Assembly: GCF_900021165.1 (NCBI RefSeq)
Contig: NZ_FCOQ01000022.1
Span: 56,182-113,298 of the forward strand
DNA from: Paenibacillus phocaeensis
Lineage (GTDB): Bacteria > Bacillota > Bacilli > Paenibacillales > Paenibacillaceae
Direction: 5' to 3'
DNA: 57,117 nucleotides
Both the position numbers and the translations under genes were made by a program. Every line of letters starts with the position of its first letter. Position 1 is the stretch's first letter. The notes under the pieces are model-generated. The model was not told the DNA's origin. It worked only from the letters and a program-made list of their open reading frames with translations, and did no database searches. Positions 41,446 through 51,141 of the stretch are shown piece by piece.

Positions 41446-42513
41446 ATGAGCAAGATTCCTTATGAAGTATACACGGAAGAAGTTGAAGCTTTGACCGTGC
41501 TCTCGCCAGACGGTGAAATCGTTAACAAAGATAAAGTGCCGGCCTTGTCCGACGATCAATTGAAAGAACTGATGTATCGCATGGTATTTACGCGTACTTG
41601 GGACGAACGTGCGATCAACTTGGGCCGCCAAGGCCGCCTCGGATTTTATGCTCCAGTATCTGGACAAGAAGCTACTATGGTAGGCAGCGAGTTCGCATTG
41701 GATAAAGAAGACTTCGTTTGCCCGGGCTACCGTGATATGCCGCAGCTCGTATGGCATGGTCTTCCGCTGTATCAAGCTTTCCTGTATTCCCGCGGGCATC
41801 AGCACGGCGGACAAATTCCGGAAGGCGTTAACGTACTTATGCCACAGATTATTATCGGTGCCCAAGTGCTGCATGCCATGGGGATTGCCATGGGCTTCAA
41901 ACTGAAGAAACAGAAACATGTAGCCATTACTTATACCGGTGACGGCGGTTCGTCGGAAGGCGATTTCTACGAAGCGCTGAACTATGCCGGGGTATTCAAG
42001 CTGCCGGTCATCTTCTTTGTACAAAATAACGGTTATGCGATCACGACGCCGTTCGCGAAGCAAACCGCAGCCTTGTCGATCGCGCATAAAGCGGTCGCAG
42101 CCGGGATCCGCGGCGTGAAAATCGACGGCATGGACGTGTTCGCCGTCATCAGCGCCGTGCAGGAAGCCGCTGAACGCGCGCGCAACGGCGAAGGCGCGAC
42201 ATTGATCGAAGCGGTCACTTACCGGTTCCGTCCGCACTCCCTGTCCGACGATACTTCGAAGTATCGGACGAAGGAAGAAGAAGGGCAATGGAGCGAGAAA
42301 GACCCGATCGCTCGCCTGGCTAAATATCTGGAGAAGAAAGGTCTTTGGACCGAAGAAGATACCGCTCGGGTGAAAGAAGAAGCGAAAGCCAAAGTGAACG
42401 AGCAAATCAAAAAAGCGGAACAAACGGAGAAAATGACGATTCCAGGGCTGATCGACAGCATGTTTGAAAAAACACCGAAGCACCTGGAAGAGCAAAAGGC
42501 CGATTTTCAATAA
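41446..42513 (+). CDS. pdhA: Pyruvate dehydrogenase E1 component, alpha subunit
   Basis: The 355-residue E1-alpha of the pyruvate dehydrogenase complex, which decarboxylates pyruvate with thiamine diphosphate. The ATG at 41446 follows GAGGTG; the GTG nine bases earlier is inside that site. The thiamine-diphosphate motif is GDGGSSEGDFYEALNYAG, closing with FFVQNN. The phosphorylation-loop region YRFRPHSLSDDTSKYR is typical but not proof of regulation. It is first in the complete operon pdhABCD, driven by a good sigma-A promoter. Confidence 0.95.
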   Translation: MSKIPYEVYTEEVEALTVLSPDGEIVNKDKVPALSDDQLKELMYRMVFTRTWDERAINLGRQGRLGFYAPVSGQEATMVGSEFALDKEDFVCPGYRDMPQLVWHGLPLYQAFLYSRGHQHGGQIPEGVNVLMPQIIIGAQVLHAMGIAMGFKLKKQKHVAITYTGDGGSSEGDFYEALNYAGVFKLPVIFFVQNNGYAITTPFAKQTAALSIAHKAVAAGIRGVKIDGMDVFAVISAVQEAAERARNGEGATLIEAVTYRFRPHSLSDDTSKYRTKEEEGQWSEKDPIARLAKYLEKKGLWTEEDTARVKEEAKAKVNEQIKKAEQTEKMTIPGLIDSMFEKTPKHLEEQKADFQ

Positions 42514-42562
42514 TACGTACGTGTAAACTAGTCTGATCGTTCTATAGAGGAGGATACAAGCA

Positions 42563-43543
42563 ATGGCACAAATGAATATGAAAGAAGCGATTCGCGACGC
42601 CATGCGCGTCGAACTGCAACGCGATCCAAACGTTCTGATTTTCGGCGAAGACGTAGGTAATGTAGGCGGGGTATTCCGTGTAACGGAAGGCCTGCAGAAG
42701 GAATTTGGGGAAGAGCGCGTCATGGATACACCGCTGGCGGAATCGGCTATCGGCGGGATGGCGGTAGGCCTCGGGATTCAAGGTTTCCGTCCGATTGCGG
42801 AAATCCAGTTCGTGGGCTTTATCTTCGAAGCATTGGATCAAATTCTCGTGCAAGCCGCGCGGATGCGTTACCGTTCCGGCGGACGTTACCACGCTCCAAT
42901 CGTATTTCGCACGCCGTTTGGCGGCGGGGTTAAAGCAGCTGAACTGCATACCGATGCCCTGGAAGGCCTGATCGCCCAAACTCCAGGGATCAAGCTGGTC
43001 ATTCCTTCGAACCCTTACGATGCAAAAGGACTGTTGATCTCCGCAATCCGCGATAACGATCCGGTCTTCTTCATGGAACACTTGAACCTGTACCATGCCT
43101 TCCGCGATGAAGTGCCGGAAGGGGAGTATACCGTTGAGCTCGGCAAAGCCAATATCGTTCGCGAAGGCTCGGATGTAACGATTCTCGCCTACGGCCTCAT
43201 GGTTCATACCGCAGTCAAAGCCGCGGAAGAATTGGAGAAAACTAAAGGCATTAAGGCCGAAGTGATTGACCTGCGTACACTCGTACCGCTGGATATCGAT
43301 ACGATTGTGGCCTCGGTGAAGAAAACAAATCGCGCAATCATCGTTCAGGAAGCGCAAAAATCGGCCGGCATCGCAGCGGAAGTGATCGCGCAGATCAACG
43401 AGAAAGCGATTCTGCACCTTGAAGCTCCAGTACTTCGCATCGCTCCGCCGGATACCGTATATCCGTTCGCGCAAATCGAAGACCAATGGCTGCCGTCCCC
43501 GGCTCGTGTGATCGAGGGCGTTAACAAAGTGCTTGAATTCTAA
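42563..43543 (+). CDS. pdhB: Pyruvate dehydrogenase E1 component, beta subunit
   Basis: The 326-residue beta subunit, which pairs with E1-alpha. Features include [18 protein letters not shown] near the N terminus, the transketolase-type pyrimidine-binding region [19 protein letters not shown], and the C-terminal transketolase domain with [19 protein letters not shown] precedes the ATG. It follows pdhA by 49 bases. Confidence 0.96.
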   Translation: MAQMNMKEAIRDAMRVELQRDPNVLIFGEDVGNVGGVFRVTEGLQKEFGEERVMDTPLAESAIGGMAVGLGIQGFRPIAEIQFVGFIFEALDQILVQAARMRYRSGGRYHAPIVFRTPFGGGVKAAELHTDALEGLIAQTPGIKLVIPSNPYDAKGLLISAIRDNDPVFFMEHLNLYHAFRDEVPEGEYTVELGKANIVREGSDVTILAYGLMVHTAVKAAEELEKTKGIKAEVIDLRTLVPLDIDTIVASVKKTNRAIIVQEAQKSAGIAAEVIAQINEKAILHLEAPVLRIAPPDTVYPFAQIEDQWLPSPARVIEGVNKVLEF

Positions 43544-43633
43544 ATCGAAGAACAAAGCTTATGCTTCCGAAGCAAGTTTTGCTCGAAGTTGATTCAAGGC
43601 ATGGGCTCACAAAACTTTTAGGAGGTCTTTCCT

Positions 43634-45253
43634 GTGGCTAAGTTTGAATATCGCTTCCCAGAACTGGGCGAAGGCTTGCATGAAGGTGAAATCATCAAAA
43701 TGCATGTCAAGCCAGGGGACAAAGTAACAGATGAAGATATCATCATGGAGGTACAAAACGACAAAGCCGTTGTTGAAGTACCTTGTCCGGTAAATGGTGT
43801 AGTACAAGAAGTATTCGGTAAAGACGGCGCGGTATTCCGCGTAGGCGACGTGGTGGCCGTAATCGAAGCCGAAGGCGATCTTCCTGAGCAAGAGGGAGCT
43901 CCGGCTCCAACTGCAGACGCAAGCGCTCCGGCAGCTTCGGCAGCCGCTCCAGCTCCGCAAGCAGCAGCTTCTTCCTCTAAATTCGAGTACCGGTTCCCAG
44001 AGCTGGGCGAAGGATTGCATGAAGGCGAAATCATCAAAATGCACATTAAACCGGGCGACAAGGTGACGGACGAAGACATCATTATGGAAGTGCAAAACGA
44101 CAAGGCTGTCGTGGAAGTACCTTGTCCGGTGAACGGTACGGTTCTTGAAGTGTTCGGCAAAGACGGCGCCGTATTCCGCGTAGGCGACGTGGTAGCTGTT
44201 ATTGATGCCGAAGGCGACGTGCCTGAACAAGCCGCAGCTCCGGAACAAGCGCATGACGCACCTAAGGCCGCTGCGGGTGCGCCGGCTGCAGCCGCAGCTC
44301 CGGTCGCTCCAAACCGCGAAATTCTCGCTACGCCTAGCGTACGTAAATATGCTCGTGAACAAGGCGTGGATTTGTCGTTGGTACCAGGGACAGGGAAAGC
44401 CGGCAAGATCACGAGAGAAGATGTAGATAACTTCAAAAAAGGCGGAGCCGCAGCTCCAGCGCAAGCCGCAGCACCTGCTGCGCAGTCTGCAGCCCCAGCC
44501 GCAGCCGCCAAAGCCCCGGTCGCCGCTGCGCCAACTGCAATTTCTACGGATGGCGAAGAAGAACGCGTTCCGTTCAAAGGCATTCGCAAAGCGATTTCCA
44601 ACGCGATGGTGAAATCGGCTTACACTGCCCCGCATGTAACCATTATGGATGAAGTGGATGTTACGGAACTGGTCGCTTTCCGGACTCGGATGAAACCTAT
44701 CGCCGAGAAGAAAGGCATTAAAGTCACTTATCTTCCGTTCATCGTGAAAGCATTGGTTGCCGCTTCCCGTCAATTCCCGGCTCTGAACGCTTCGATCGAC
44801 GAAGTAAACAATGAGATCGTGTATAAGAAATTCTATAACATCGGCATTGCAACGGATACCGATAACGGTCTGATCGTACCGGTGATCAAAGATGCGGATC
44901 GCAAGAGCATTTGGATGATCGCCGAAGCGATCAAAGACCTCGCCTCCCGCGGTCGCGAAGGCAAACTGGCAGCGAACGAGATGAAAGGCAGCACGATCTC
45001 GATCACGAACATCGGCTCTGCCGGCGGGATGTTCTTTACGCCGATCATCAACTACCCTGAAGTCGCGATCCTTGGCACCGGCCGCATCAGCGAGAAGCCG
45101 GTTGTCAAAAACGGCGAGATCGTTGTTGCTCCGGTAATGGCCTTGTCGCTCAGCTTCGACCACCGTCTGATCGACGGCGCGACGGCGCAAAACTTTATGA
45201 ACTATATCAAACAGCTGCTCGCGAACCCTGAGCTGCTCGTTATGGAGGTGTAA
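43634..45253 (+). CDS. pdhC: Dihydrolipoyl acetyltransferase E2, two lipoyl domains
   Basis: The 539-residue E2 core of the complex starts with GTG behind GGAGG. Two nearly identical lipoyl domains (about 2-80 and 115-193) carry the lipoylated lysines Lys44 and Lys157, each in an NDKAV motif. Ala/Pro-rich linkers separate them. A peripheral-subunit-binding domain lies at about 230-265 ([19 protein letters not shown]). The catalytic acetyltransferase domain ends with [10 protein letters not shown] (His510, Asp514). Many Bacillota E2 proteins have one lipoyl domain, so the duplication is a notable but not unique feature. Confidence 0.95.
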   Translation: MAKFEYRFPELGEGLHEGEIIKMHVKPGDKVTDEDIIMEVQNDKAVVEVPCPVNGVVQEVFGKDGAVFRVGDVVAVIEAEGDLPEQEGAPAPTADASAPAASAAAPAPQAAASSSKFEYRFPELGEGLHEGEIIKMHIKPGDKVTDEDIIMEVQNDKAVVEVPCPVNGTVLEVFGKDGAVFRVGDVVAVIDAEGDVPEQAAAPEQAHDAPKAAAGAPAAAAAPVAPNREILATPSVRKYAREQGVDLSLVPGTGKAGKITREDVDNFKKGGAAAPAQAAAPAAQSAAPAAAAKAPVAAAPTAISTDGEEERVPFKGIRKAISNAMVKSAYTAPHVTIMDEVDVTELVAFRTRMKPIAEKKGIKVTYLPFIVKALVAASRQFPALNASIDEVNNEIVYKKFYNIGIATDTDNGLIVPVIKDADRKSIWMIAEAIKDLASRGREGKLAANEMKGSTISITNIGSAGGMFFTPIINYPEVAILGTGRISEKPVVKNGEIVVAPVMALSLSFDHRLIDGATAQNFMNYIKQLLANPELLVMEV

Positions 45254-45256
45254 TCA

Positions 45257-46672
45257 ATGGTAGTAGGAGATGCTTCTCTTGATATTGATACATTAGTTGT
45301 CGGTGCAGGTCCCGGCGGATATGTGGCGGCCATCCGCGCCGCCCAGCTTGGGCAAAAAGTGCTCATCGTCGACAAATCGGAGCTTGGGGGCGTCTGCTTG
45401 AACCGCGGATGTATCCCATCCAAAGCGCTGATCTCGGCAGCTCACCAGTACGAATCCGCTCAACATGCCGATGCCTTCGGGATTACGGCGGAGAACGTGA
45501 AGGTGGACTTCAAGAAAACGCAGGAGTTCAAAAGCAGTGTCGTGAAGAAAATGACCCAAGGCGTCAGCGGTCTGCTCAAAGGCAACAAGGTCGAAGTGTT
45601 CAGCGGTGAAGTGATGTTCATCAATGAAAACGAAGCCCGTTGCTTCAACGATCATGAATCGCCGCGGTATCGCTTCAAGCATTGCATTCTGGCGACCGGT
45701 TCCCGTCCGATCGAACTGAAGCCTTTCCCGTTCGGCGGACGTATCCTGTCCTCGACGGAAGCGCTGGAGCTGCAAGAAATTCCTAGCAGCCTCGTTGTGA
45801 TCGGCGGCGGTTATATCGGTGCCGAGCTCGGCCAAATGTTCTCCAAATTCGGCACGAAAGTGACGATTATTGAAGGCATGGATACGGTGTTGCCTGGCTT
45901 CGACAAAGATATGACCCGTCTGGTTGCCAAGAACATGGCGAAGACCGGCATCGAAATCGTAACCAACGCCAAAGCCGAAAGTGCGGAACAAACCGATAAG
46001 AACGTGACAGTGAAATATTCCGTAAACGGTGAAAGCAAAGAAGTAACTGCCGATTACCTCTTGGTAACGGTGGGCCGCCGTCCAAACACCGATGGCGATT
46101 TGGGTCTGGATCTGGCCGGCGTGGAATTGACCGATCGCGGATTGGTCAAAGTTGACCATCAAGGACGCACCAGCAACCCGAACATCTTCGCGATTGGCGA
46201 TATTGTGGCAGGCCCTGCGCTTGCACACAAAGCTTCCTACGAAGGCAAGGTTGCAGCGGAAGCGATCGCGGGACTTCCTTCCGTAGTGGATTACAAAGCG
46301 ATCCCTGCGGTCGTATTTACCGATCCGGAATGCTCCAGCGTGGGACTGACGGAATCGGAAGCGAAGGACAAGGGCTTCAAGGTGAAAGCCGGCAAATTCC
46401 CGTTCGCGGGCAACGGCCGTGCGACTTCCCTGAACCAACCGGAGGGCTTCATCAAAATCGTGGCAAATGCAGAGAACAACGTGGTTCTCGGCGCGCAAAT
46501 CGTCGGGATCGAAGCGTCCAACCTGATCGCCGAGCTGGGTCTTGCGGTTGAAATGGGCGCTACGCTTGAGGATATCTCGTTGACCATTCACGCTCACCCA
46601 ACCCTGGGCGAAATCGTAATGGAAACCGCAGAGCTGGTTGAAGGTCATCCGATTCACGTAATCTCTCGTTAA
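45257..46672 (+). CDS. pdhD: Dihydrolipoamide dehydrogenase E3
   Basis: The 471-residue flavoprotein that reoxidises dihydrolipoamide for pyruvate dehydrogenase and other complexes. The FAD motif is VVGAGPGGYVAA, the redox disulfide is GGVCLNRGCIPSK, the NAD motif is VIGGGYIGAELG, and the catalytic His/Glu pair is in HAHPTLGEIV. ATG starts three bases after the pdhC stop. It ends the operon with a strong terminator. Confidence 0.96.
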   Translation: MVVGDASLDIDTLVVGAGPGGYVAAIRAAQLGQKVLIVDKSELGGVCLNRGCIPSKALISAAHQYESAQHADAFGITAENVKVDFKKTQEFKSSVVKKMTQGVSGLLKGNKVEVFSGEVMFINENEARCFNDHESPRYRFKHCILATGSRPIELKPFPFGGRILSSTEALELQEIPSSLVVIGGGYIGAELGQMFSKFGTKVTIIEGMDTVLPGFDKDMTRLVAKNMAKTGIEIVTNAKAESAEQTDKNVTVKYSVNGESKEVTADYLLVTVGRRPNTDGDLGLDLAGVELTDRGLVKVDHQGRTSNPNIFAIGDIVAGPALAHKASYEGKVAAEAIAGLPSVVDYKAIPAVVFTDPECSSVGLTESEAKDKGFKVKAGKFPFAGNGRATSLNQPEGFIKIVANAENNVVLGAQIVGIEASNLIAELGLAVEMGATLEDISLTIHAHPTLGEIVMETAELVEGHPIHVISR

Positions 46673-46700
46673 TTTCTATAGTTATATCTCCTAAGTCTAT

Positions 46701-46738
46701 GGGGCAAGGCCGAATTCACGGTCTTGCTCTTTTTTTTG
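46701..46738 (+). terminator. pdh operon terminator, inside the 3' end of the convergent methyltransferase gene
   Basis: GGGCAAGGCCG pairs with CGGTCTTGCTC around AATTCA; eight T follow. The same T run is read as Lys codons near the end of the minus-strand gene that stops at 46716. Confidence 0.88.
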
Positions 46739-47555
46739 CAGTCACACCAAGCCGCATCCGATACCCAAACAGGATAGGGCGGATCTCACCGGCGAATTCT
46801 TGCTTCACAAGTTCGCGAAATTGCTCAGCAGCGTCAGCGATGTCGTTGGCCCCTAATTTCAAAGCCGTTTGGAGGCCGCCTTGGCTGAGGGCCAGATTTG
46901 CGTATCGATTGGCGTCACTTTCCTCCCAATGGTGAAAAACGATCTCACGAGAATACTGGAACAAGCCGCTCTTCTGAATTTGCTGCAAGTGCTGGTCCTT
47001 CGGCCATTTATAGGCTTCTTTGCCGTCTTCGCTCAGCTCGCTTGCCCGCTTGTCAGCCAATTGGATGAGCTGTTCATAGGCCTGATCAAGCGCTGGGGAG
47101 AGGACCGGCGGCCAATCACAGTCATAAGCGGCAAAGAGGCCTCCGGGGCGTAACACCCTGGCGAACTCCTGCAGCGTGGGCTGCGGGTCCATCCAGTGGA
47201 AGGATTGAGAACAGGTGATGAGATCCACAGAACTGGGCTCCAGCGGCAAGGCATAAGACATGCCTGGGGCAAATTGCAGGTGTGCCGGACGACCCTGTTT
47301 CTGCCAGCGGCTCATCGCTACGGCGCGCATATCCTCGTTAGGCTCGATCCCCACGATTCGCTTCGCATGATCCAGCCAGATGAAGGAAGAGAGGCCGGTA
47401 CCGCAGCCGACATCTGCGACGAGCTCCGGGGATCGGCCCAAATACATGGTGAGGATGTTGATGAGATCAACCGGGGCCTGGGGCCGGCTCTGGTCATACA
47501 GATCGCCGAACCCGCTAAAGCGATCTACGTTATTGATTCGAATCTGTTCGCTCAT
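46716..47555 (-). CDS. Class I SAM-dependent methyltransferase
   Basis: A 279-residue methyltransferase of the YafE/UbiE-like group. The SAM motif is VADVGCGTG, the acidic strand is IVGIEPNEDM, and the catalytic-region motif is ITCSQSFHWMDP with VLRPGG. A small C-terminal extension reaches KKRARP, whose last codons are formed by the pdh terminator T run, so its 3' end overlaps that terminator. The substrate is not visible. Converging transcription of this gene and pdhABCD is likely to interfere or be shielded by the shared hairpin. Confidence 0.85.
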   Translation of the reverse strand: MSEQIRINNVDRFSGFGDLYDQSRPQAPVDLINILTMYLGRSPELVADVGCGTGLSSFIWLDHAKRIVGIEPNEDMRAVAMSRWQKQGRPAHLQFAPGMSYALPLEPSSVDLITCSQSFHWMDPQPTLQEFARVLRPGGLFAAYDCDWPPVLSPALDQAYEQLIQLADKRASELSEDGKEAYKWPKDQHLQQIQKSGLFQYSREIVFHHWEESDANRYANLALSQGGLQTALKLGANDIADAAEQFRELVKQEFAGEIRPILFGYRMRLGVTAKKRARP

Positions 47556-47627
47556 GGGAGGTCTCCTTATCGCTGGAATGATGGGGGATAGTCCCCATCA
47601 ATTATACAGCAAAATAAGCCCGGATAT

Positions 47628-47666
47628 TAAAAAAAGGGTTCTCAGCCCCATGGACCAAGAACCCTT
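47628..47666 (-). terminator. Terminator of the CoA-disulfide reductase fusion gene
   Basis: Read on the minus strand, AAGGGTTCT and AGAACCCTT pair and are followed by a T run (plus-strand A run at 47628-47635). Confidence 0.85.
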
Positions 47667-47674
47667 AATGCATA

Positions 47675-50200
47675 TTAAATGAACAAATTAATCCCCGATT
47701 GGTCAGCCTTGCCCAAGTAGTAGCCAACCCCGCCGATTTTAACGCCATCGATCAGTTCTTCCTGGCGAATGCCCATCAGATCCATGGACATTTGACAGGC
47801 GACGATTTCAACGCCTTGGCTTATGGCGCTGGCCATGAGCTCTTCCAGGGAAGAGACGTTGTTATTTTTCATTACGCCGCGGATCATCTTGGCTCCCATA
47901 CCCAGCATGTTCATGCGGGAGAGGGATAATTTGCGGCTGCCGCGCGGCATCATCATGCCAAACATCCGGCCGATCAAGGTTTTGCGGGCAGGTATTTTCT
48001 CCGATTTACGAAGGATGTTCAGCCCCCAGAAGGTGAAAAACAACGTCACTTTCTTGCCGCTGGCGGCCGCGCCATTGGCGATAATAAATGACGCGATCGC
48101 TTTATCCAAATCCCCGCTGAAGACGATCATCGTTGAGCCTTCCGGTGCGGCTGCCGGCTGTACTGAAATACCGCCAAGCTTGTTGGGATCCTCCTTGCTT
48201 AAGTAAGCCTCGATGATTCCGTTTGCGTTCTTGGCGACCTGAATCATCCGATGTTTGGACATGGTGGCCCAAGCCTGCACATCTTCGTAGAATCCGGGAT
48301 CGGAGGCGGTTACGTGCAGGATTTGCCCGATCTCCAAACGATCCATGGCCTGTTTCACTTGAATCAGCGGGCCGGGGCAGCACAGCCCGCAGGTGTCGAG
48401 CTCGGCATCGGCCCGCAGCTCAGTCTCAGACGTACCGGACGTCCCCGCCTGAGAGTTCCCGTTGGATATGGCCGGAGCCGCTGAGGCAGCGGCAATTTCC
48501 GCATTCGCTCGACGTGATTCGGATTCGGGACGGCCCGGGATGTTTACTTGCCCAGGCTGATAGTTGGCCATTTGATAAAGCTTGAAGCCGCCGGTCAGAT
48601 TCCGCACCTGATAGCCTTTTTGCTGCAGGATTCGCGATGCGGTGTAGCCGCGTAAGCCCACTTGACAATAAACCCAAATCTCTTTGTTGCGGTCCAGTTC
48701 ATCCAGCCGATCGCGCAGCTCATCGACCGGAATCAGCAGGGAACCGGGGATATGACCGTTGGCATGTTCGATCTCGGAACGGACATCCACCAGCAAGGTC
48801 GTTTGTTCGTCCCGGGTCGCTAAATCCTGTGGAACGTACACGCGGGAACGTCCGCTAACCACGTTCTCAGCGGTATAACCAGCCATGTTGACCGGATCTT
48901 TCGCTGAAGAGTAAGGAGGGGCGTAGGCCAGCTCCAACTCGGTCAGATCCGTTACCGTCCCGCGGAAATGAAGAACGGTGGCAATATCGTCGATCCGTTT
49001 ATCCACCCCGTCATAACCGACGGCTTGTGCGCCAAGCAGAGTGCCGTCAGGCTTAAACAACAGCTTGAGGGATAACGGGGTTGCGCCGGGATAATAGGAA
49101 GCATGGGAGTTGGGATGCACTACGGTGACCTGGTAGGGAATACCCAGACGCTGCAGGGTTTTCTCATGATTTCCGGTCGCGGCTCCGGTAAGTCCAAACA
49201 CCTTGATGATAGACGTACCTTGCGAACCTTTATAGGAAGTCTCAAGGCCGCAGACGTTGTCCGCTGCGATCCGCCCTTGTTTGTTGGCGGGACCGGCTAA
49301 AGGAATTGCGGTTTTGAATCCATTCACATAGTCGCAGACTTCAACCGCATCCCCAACGGCGTAAATATTCGGAATGCTGGTCTCCAGCTTGTCGCTTACC
49401 AAGATATGTCCCCTTGGCCCCAGCTCCATTCCGGTGTCCTTCAGAAAAGCCGTATCCGGGGTGACGCCAATCGCCAAGATCACAAGATCTGCGGATAAGG
49501 CTTGGCCTTCCGAAGTGCGAACCTCGATCTGATTTCCTTGTTCCATAAACGAAGTGACGGTCTGCGACATCAGCAGATTCACCCCGTGATCCTCCAGTTC
49601 CTTGGCCAGCACCCCGGCCATTTCGGGATCAAACGGCGCCAAAATTTGCGGACCGCCTTCAATCAACGTCACCTCAAGCCCGATTTCTCTTAAATTCTCG
49701 GCCATCTCCACACCGATAAATCCGCCGCCGATCACGATGGCTGAAGCGGCCTGCTCATCAACAACCCGCTGCTTGATGCGGTCGGTGTCCGGAATATTCC
49801 GCAGGGTATGAATTCGGCTGCTCTCGATGCCCGGAAGGTTCGGGCGGATGGGTCTGGCTCCGGGCGATAAAATCACTGCGTCATAGCTCTCCCGGTATTC
49901 GCCGCGCTCTTTGCTGCGCACAAGTACGGTTTTGCCGGACGGATCGATCCCGATCACTTCGCTTTCGATACGGACATCGATGTTAAAGCGGCGTTGCATC
50001 GCTTCCGGCGTTTGGACCAGCAGCTTGGAGCGATCCTTGATGGTATCCCCAAGATAGTAGGGGAGCCCGCAGTTGGCAAAGGAAATGTAAGGGTCCCGTT
50101 CGAACATGATGATCTGGGCATCTTCATCCAAACGGCGAAGTCTTGCGGCCGCAGACGCTCCGCCAGCAACGCCGCCGACAATCAATATTTTTCTGCTCAC
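47675..50200 (-). CDS. CoA-disulfide reductase / rhodanese / TusA / DsrE fusion
   Basis: An 841-residue multidomain sulfur enzyme starting at the GTG at 50200, behind GAGGAGGAAC; the TTG at 50221 lies inside that site. The N-terminal half is a pyridine-nucleotide-disulfide reductase with VGGVAGGASAA, the active Cys in SFANCGLPYYLG and an NAD motif VIGGGFIGVEMA. A rhodanese domain follows with CQVGLRG (active Cys), then a linker, a TusA domain with CCPGPL, and a DsrE-like C-terminal domain with VEIVACQMSMDLMG. All four sulfur-relay Cys positions are present. It probably handles persulfide or CoA disulfide. It is co-transcribed behind an ArsR regulator. Confidence 0.9.
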   Translation of the reverse strand: MSRKILIVGGVAGGASAAARLRRLDEDAQIIMFERDPYISFANCGLPYYLGDTIKDRSKLLVQTPEAMQRRFNIDVRIESEVIGIDPSGKTVLVRSKERGEYRESYDAVILSPGARPIRPNLPGIESSRIHTLRNIPDTDRIKQRVVDEQAASAIVIGGGFIGVEMAENLREIGLEVTLIEGGPQILAPFDPEMAGVLAKELEDHGVNLLMSQTVTSFMEQGNQIEVRTSEGQALSADLVILAIGVTPDTAFLKDTGMELGPRGHILVSDKLETSIPNIYAVGDAVEVCDYVNGFKTAIPLAGPANKQGRIAADNVCGLETSYKGSQGTSIIKVFGLTGAATGNHEKTLQRLGIPYQVTVVHPNSHASYYPGATPLSLKLLFKPDGTLLGAQAVGYDGVDKRIDDIATVLHFRGTVTDLTELELAYAPPYSSAKDPVNMAGYTAENVVSGRSRVYVPQDLATRDEQTTLLVDVRSEIEHANGHIPGSLLIPVDELRDRLDELDRNKEIWVYCQVGLRGYTASRILQQKGYQVRNLTGGFKLYQMANYQPGQVNIPGRPESESRRANAEIAAASAAPAISNGNSQAGTSGTSETELRADAELDTCGLCCPGPLIQVKQAMDRLEIGQILHVTASDPGFYEDVQAWATMSKHRMIQVAKNANGIIEAYLSKEDPNKLGGISVQPAAAPEGSTMIVFSGDLDKAIASFIIANGAAASGKKVTLFFTFWGLNILRKSEKIPARKTLIGRMFGMMMPRGSRKLSLSRMNMLGMGAKMIRGVMKNNNVSSLEELMASAISQGVEIVACQMSMDLMGIRQEELIDGVKIGGVGYYLGKADQSGINLFI

Positions 50201-50204
50201 GGTT

Positions 50205-50492
50205 TTATTGTTCCTCCTCAAATAAATGGCGAACCAGCTTGATGATTCTCTCGTTCGCCAGTCGGTAATTGACTTCCAGGCCGCTGCGTTCCGCTTCGAC
50301 GATTCCCAGGCTGCGCAGCTTCTGCAGGTGCTGAGATACGGTCGATTGCGGCAGTTCCAGACATTCCTGCATGTAGGTTACATTGCATTGCTTCTGATCC
50401 AGCAAGCCGCGGACGATGCACAACCGAACCGGATGAGCCAGAGCTTTCAGAAGCTCGGCGGTCTCCTGATAGGCTTTGAAATGGTTATCCAT
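50205..50492 (-). CDS. ArsR/SmtB-family transcriptional regulator
   Basis: A 95-residue winged-helix repressor with LLKALAHPVRLCIVRGLL and LELPQSTVSQHLQKLRSLGIVEAERSG. It has three Cys in the N-terminal half (Cys25, Cys36, Cys44), none arranged as a classical CxC metal site. A thiol- or persulfide-sensing role is plausible from the adjacent sulfur enzyme, but this is inference. Its stop ends four bases before the start of the fusion gene. A 20-base palindrome overlaps its promoter. Confidence 0.9.
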   Translation of the reverse strand: MDNHFKAYQETAELLKALAHPVRLCIVRGLLDQKQCNVTYMQECLELPQSTVSQHLQKLRSLGIVEAERSGLEVNYRLANERIIKLVRHLFEEEQ

Positions 50493-50523
50493 GAAAGTTC
50501 ACCTCGTTTTATCTCTCTTTATC

Positions 50524-50551
50524 ATTATATCCTAATATTACGATATAGCAA
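50524..50551 (-). promoter_or_regulatory. Promoter with ArsR-type palindromic operator
   Basis: The minus-strand -10 TATAAT (plus 50524-50529) and -35 TTGCTA (50546-50551) have a 16-base spacer. The palindrome ATATC-N-TAATATTA-N-GATAT (50527-50546) fills this spacer and overlaps the -10, so binding would block polymerase. Confidence 0.7.
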
Positions 50552-50669
50552 TTCTAAAAATGAAATTAGCTCTTTCCAATCCTCCATTCCTCCTGTCTGC
50601 AACCTATAAACCTTAAGATTCGTCAATAGGTCCGACAGGAGAAATGAGAAAAAGGTTGGAGGATATCCC

Positions 50670-51134
50670 ATGATCGTTCGAAGTTCGAATCTTCTATTTC
50701 TGATTTACCTGCTGTTCACCCTATTGACGGGGGGAGAGGCAACAGATCCAAATGAGGGAATGCCCCAGAATGCTCCGGCAAGGCTGGCCGGGCAAATCGA
50801 GGACAAGGTGCTCAAAGTAACTGCGAACGCAACCCGATCGGAAGACGGTTCGGAATATGAATTGGAAGTCACCCTCTCGAATAAAACCGGTACGATGGTC
50901 GATATTATCGCCGACTGTGGGAGCTATATCACCATTGTTCATGAAGAGCAGCCTCGCGATAACCGTGAATGTGCCGCCGTACATTCGATGGGGATATCCA
51001 AACATTCTTCCGAAACGAAGCAATATGACCTTCCGGTGGGCGTTATTGACAACGAAGAATTATTGATTCAAATTCGATATGAAGACGAGGGAGTCCGCGG
51101 AACCTTGGAGCTGAGCTTAACAGCTGAAAGGTGA
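50670..51134 (+). CDS. Small exported protein of unknown function
   Basis: A 154-residue protein with an N-terminal hydrophobic stretch (about 7-20, LLFLIYLLFTLL) followed by Gly-Gly-Glu-Ala, so it is probably secreted; no lipobox Cys is visible. The mature part is a beta-rich domain with DKVLKVTANATRSEDG, LEVTLSNKTG and IQIRYEDEG, resembling Ig-like or BsuPI-type folds by pattern. Two Cys (in ADCGSY and RECAAV) could pair. I do not recognise the family. AGGTTGGAGG lies before the ATG. Confidence 0.65.
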   Translation: MIVRSSNLLFLIYLLFTLLTGGEATDPNEGMPQNAPARLAGQIEDKVLKVTANATRSEDGSEYELEVTLSNKTGTMVDIIADCGSYITIVHEEQPRDNRECAAVHSMGISKHSSETKQYDLPVGVIDNEELLIQIRYEDEGVRGTLELSLTAER

Positions 51135-51141
51135 CCCGGCG

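Noticed and set aside
41428..42723. 431-residue minus-strand ORF antisense to pdhA
   Set aside because: Shadow of pdhA codon bias with Phe/His-rich low-complexity sequence.
43607..45190. 527-residue minus-strand ORF antisense to pdhC
   Set aside because: Shadow ORF; its internal repetition only reflects the duplicated lipoyl domains on the other strand.
45293..46657. 454-residue minus-strand ORF antisense to pdhD
   Set aside because: Shadow ORF without recognisable motifs or ribosome site.
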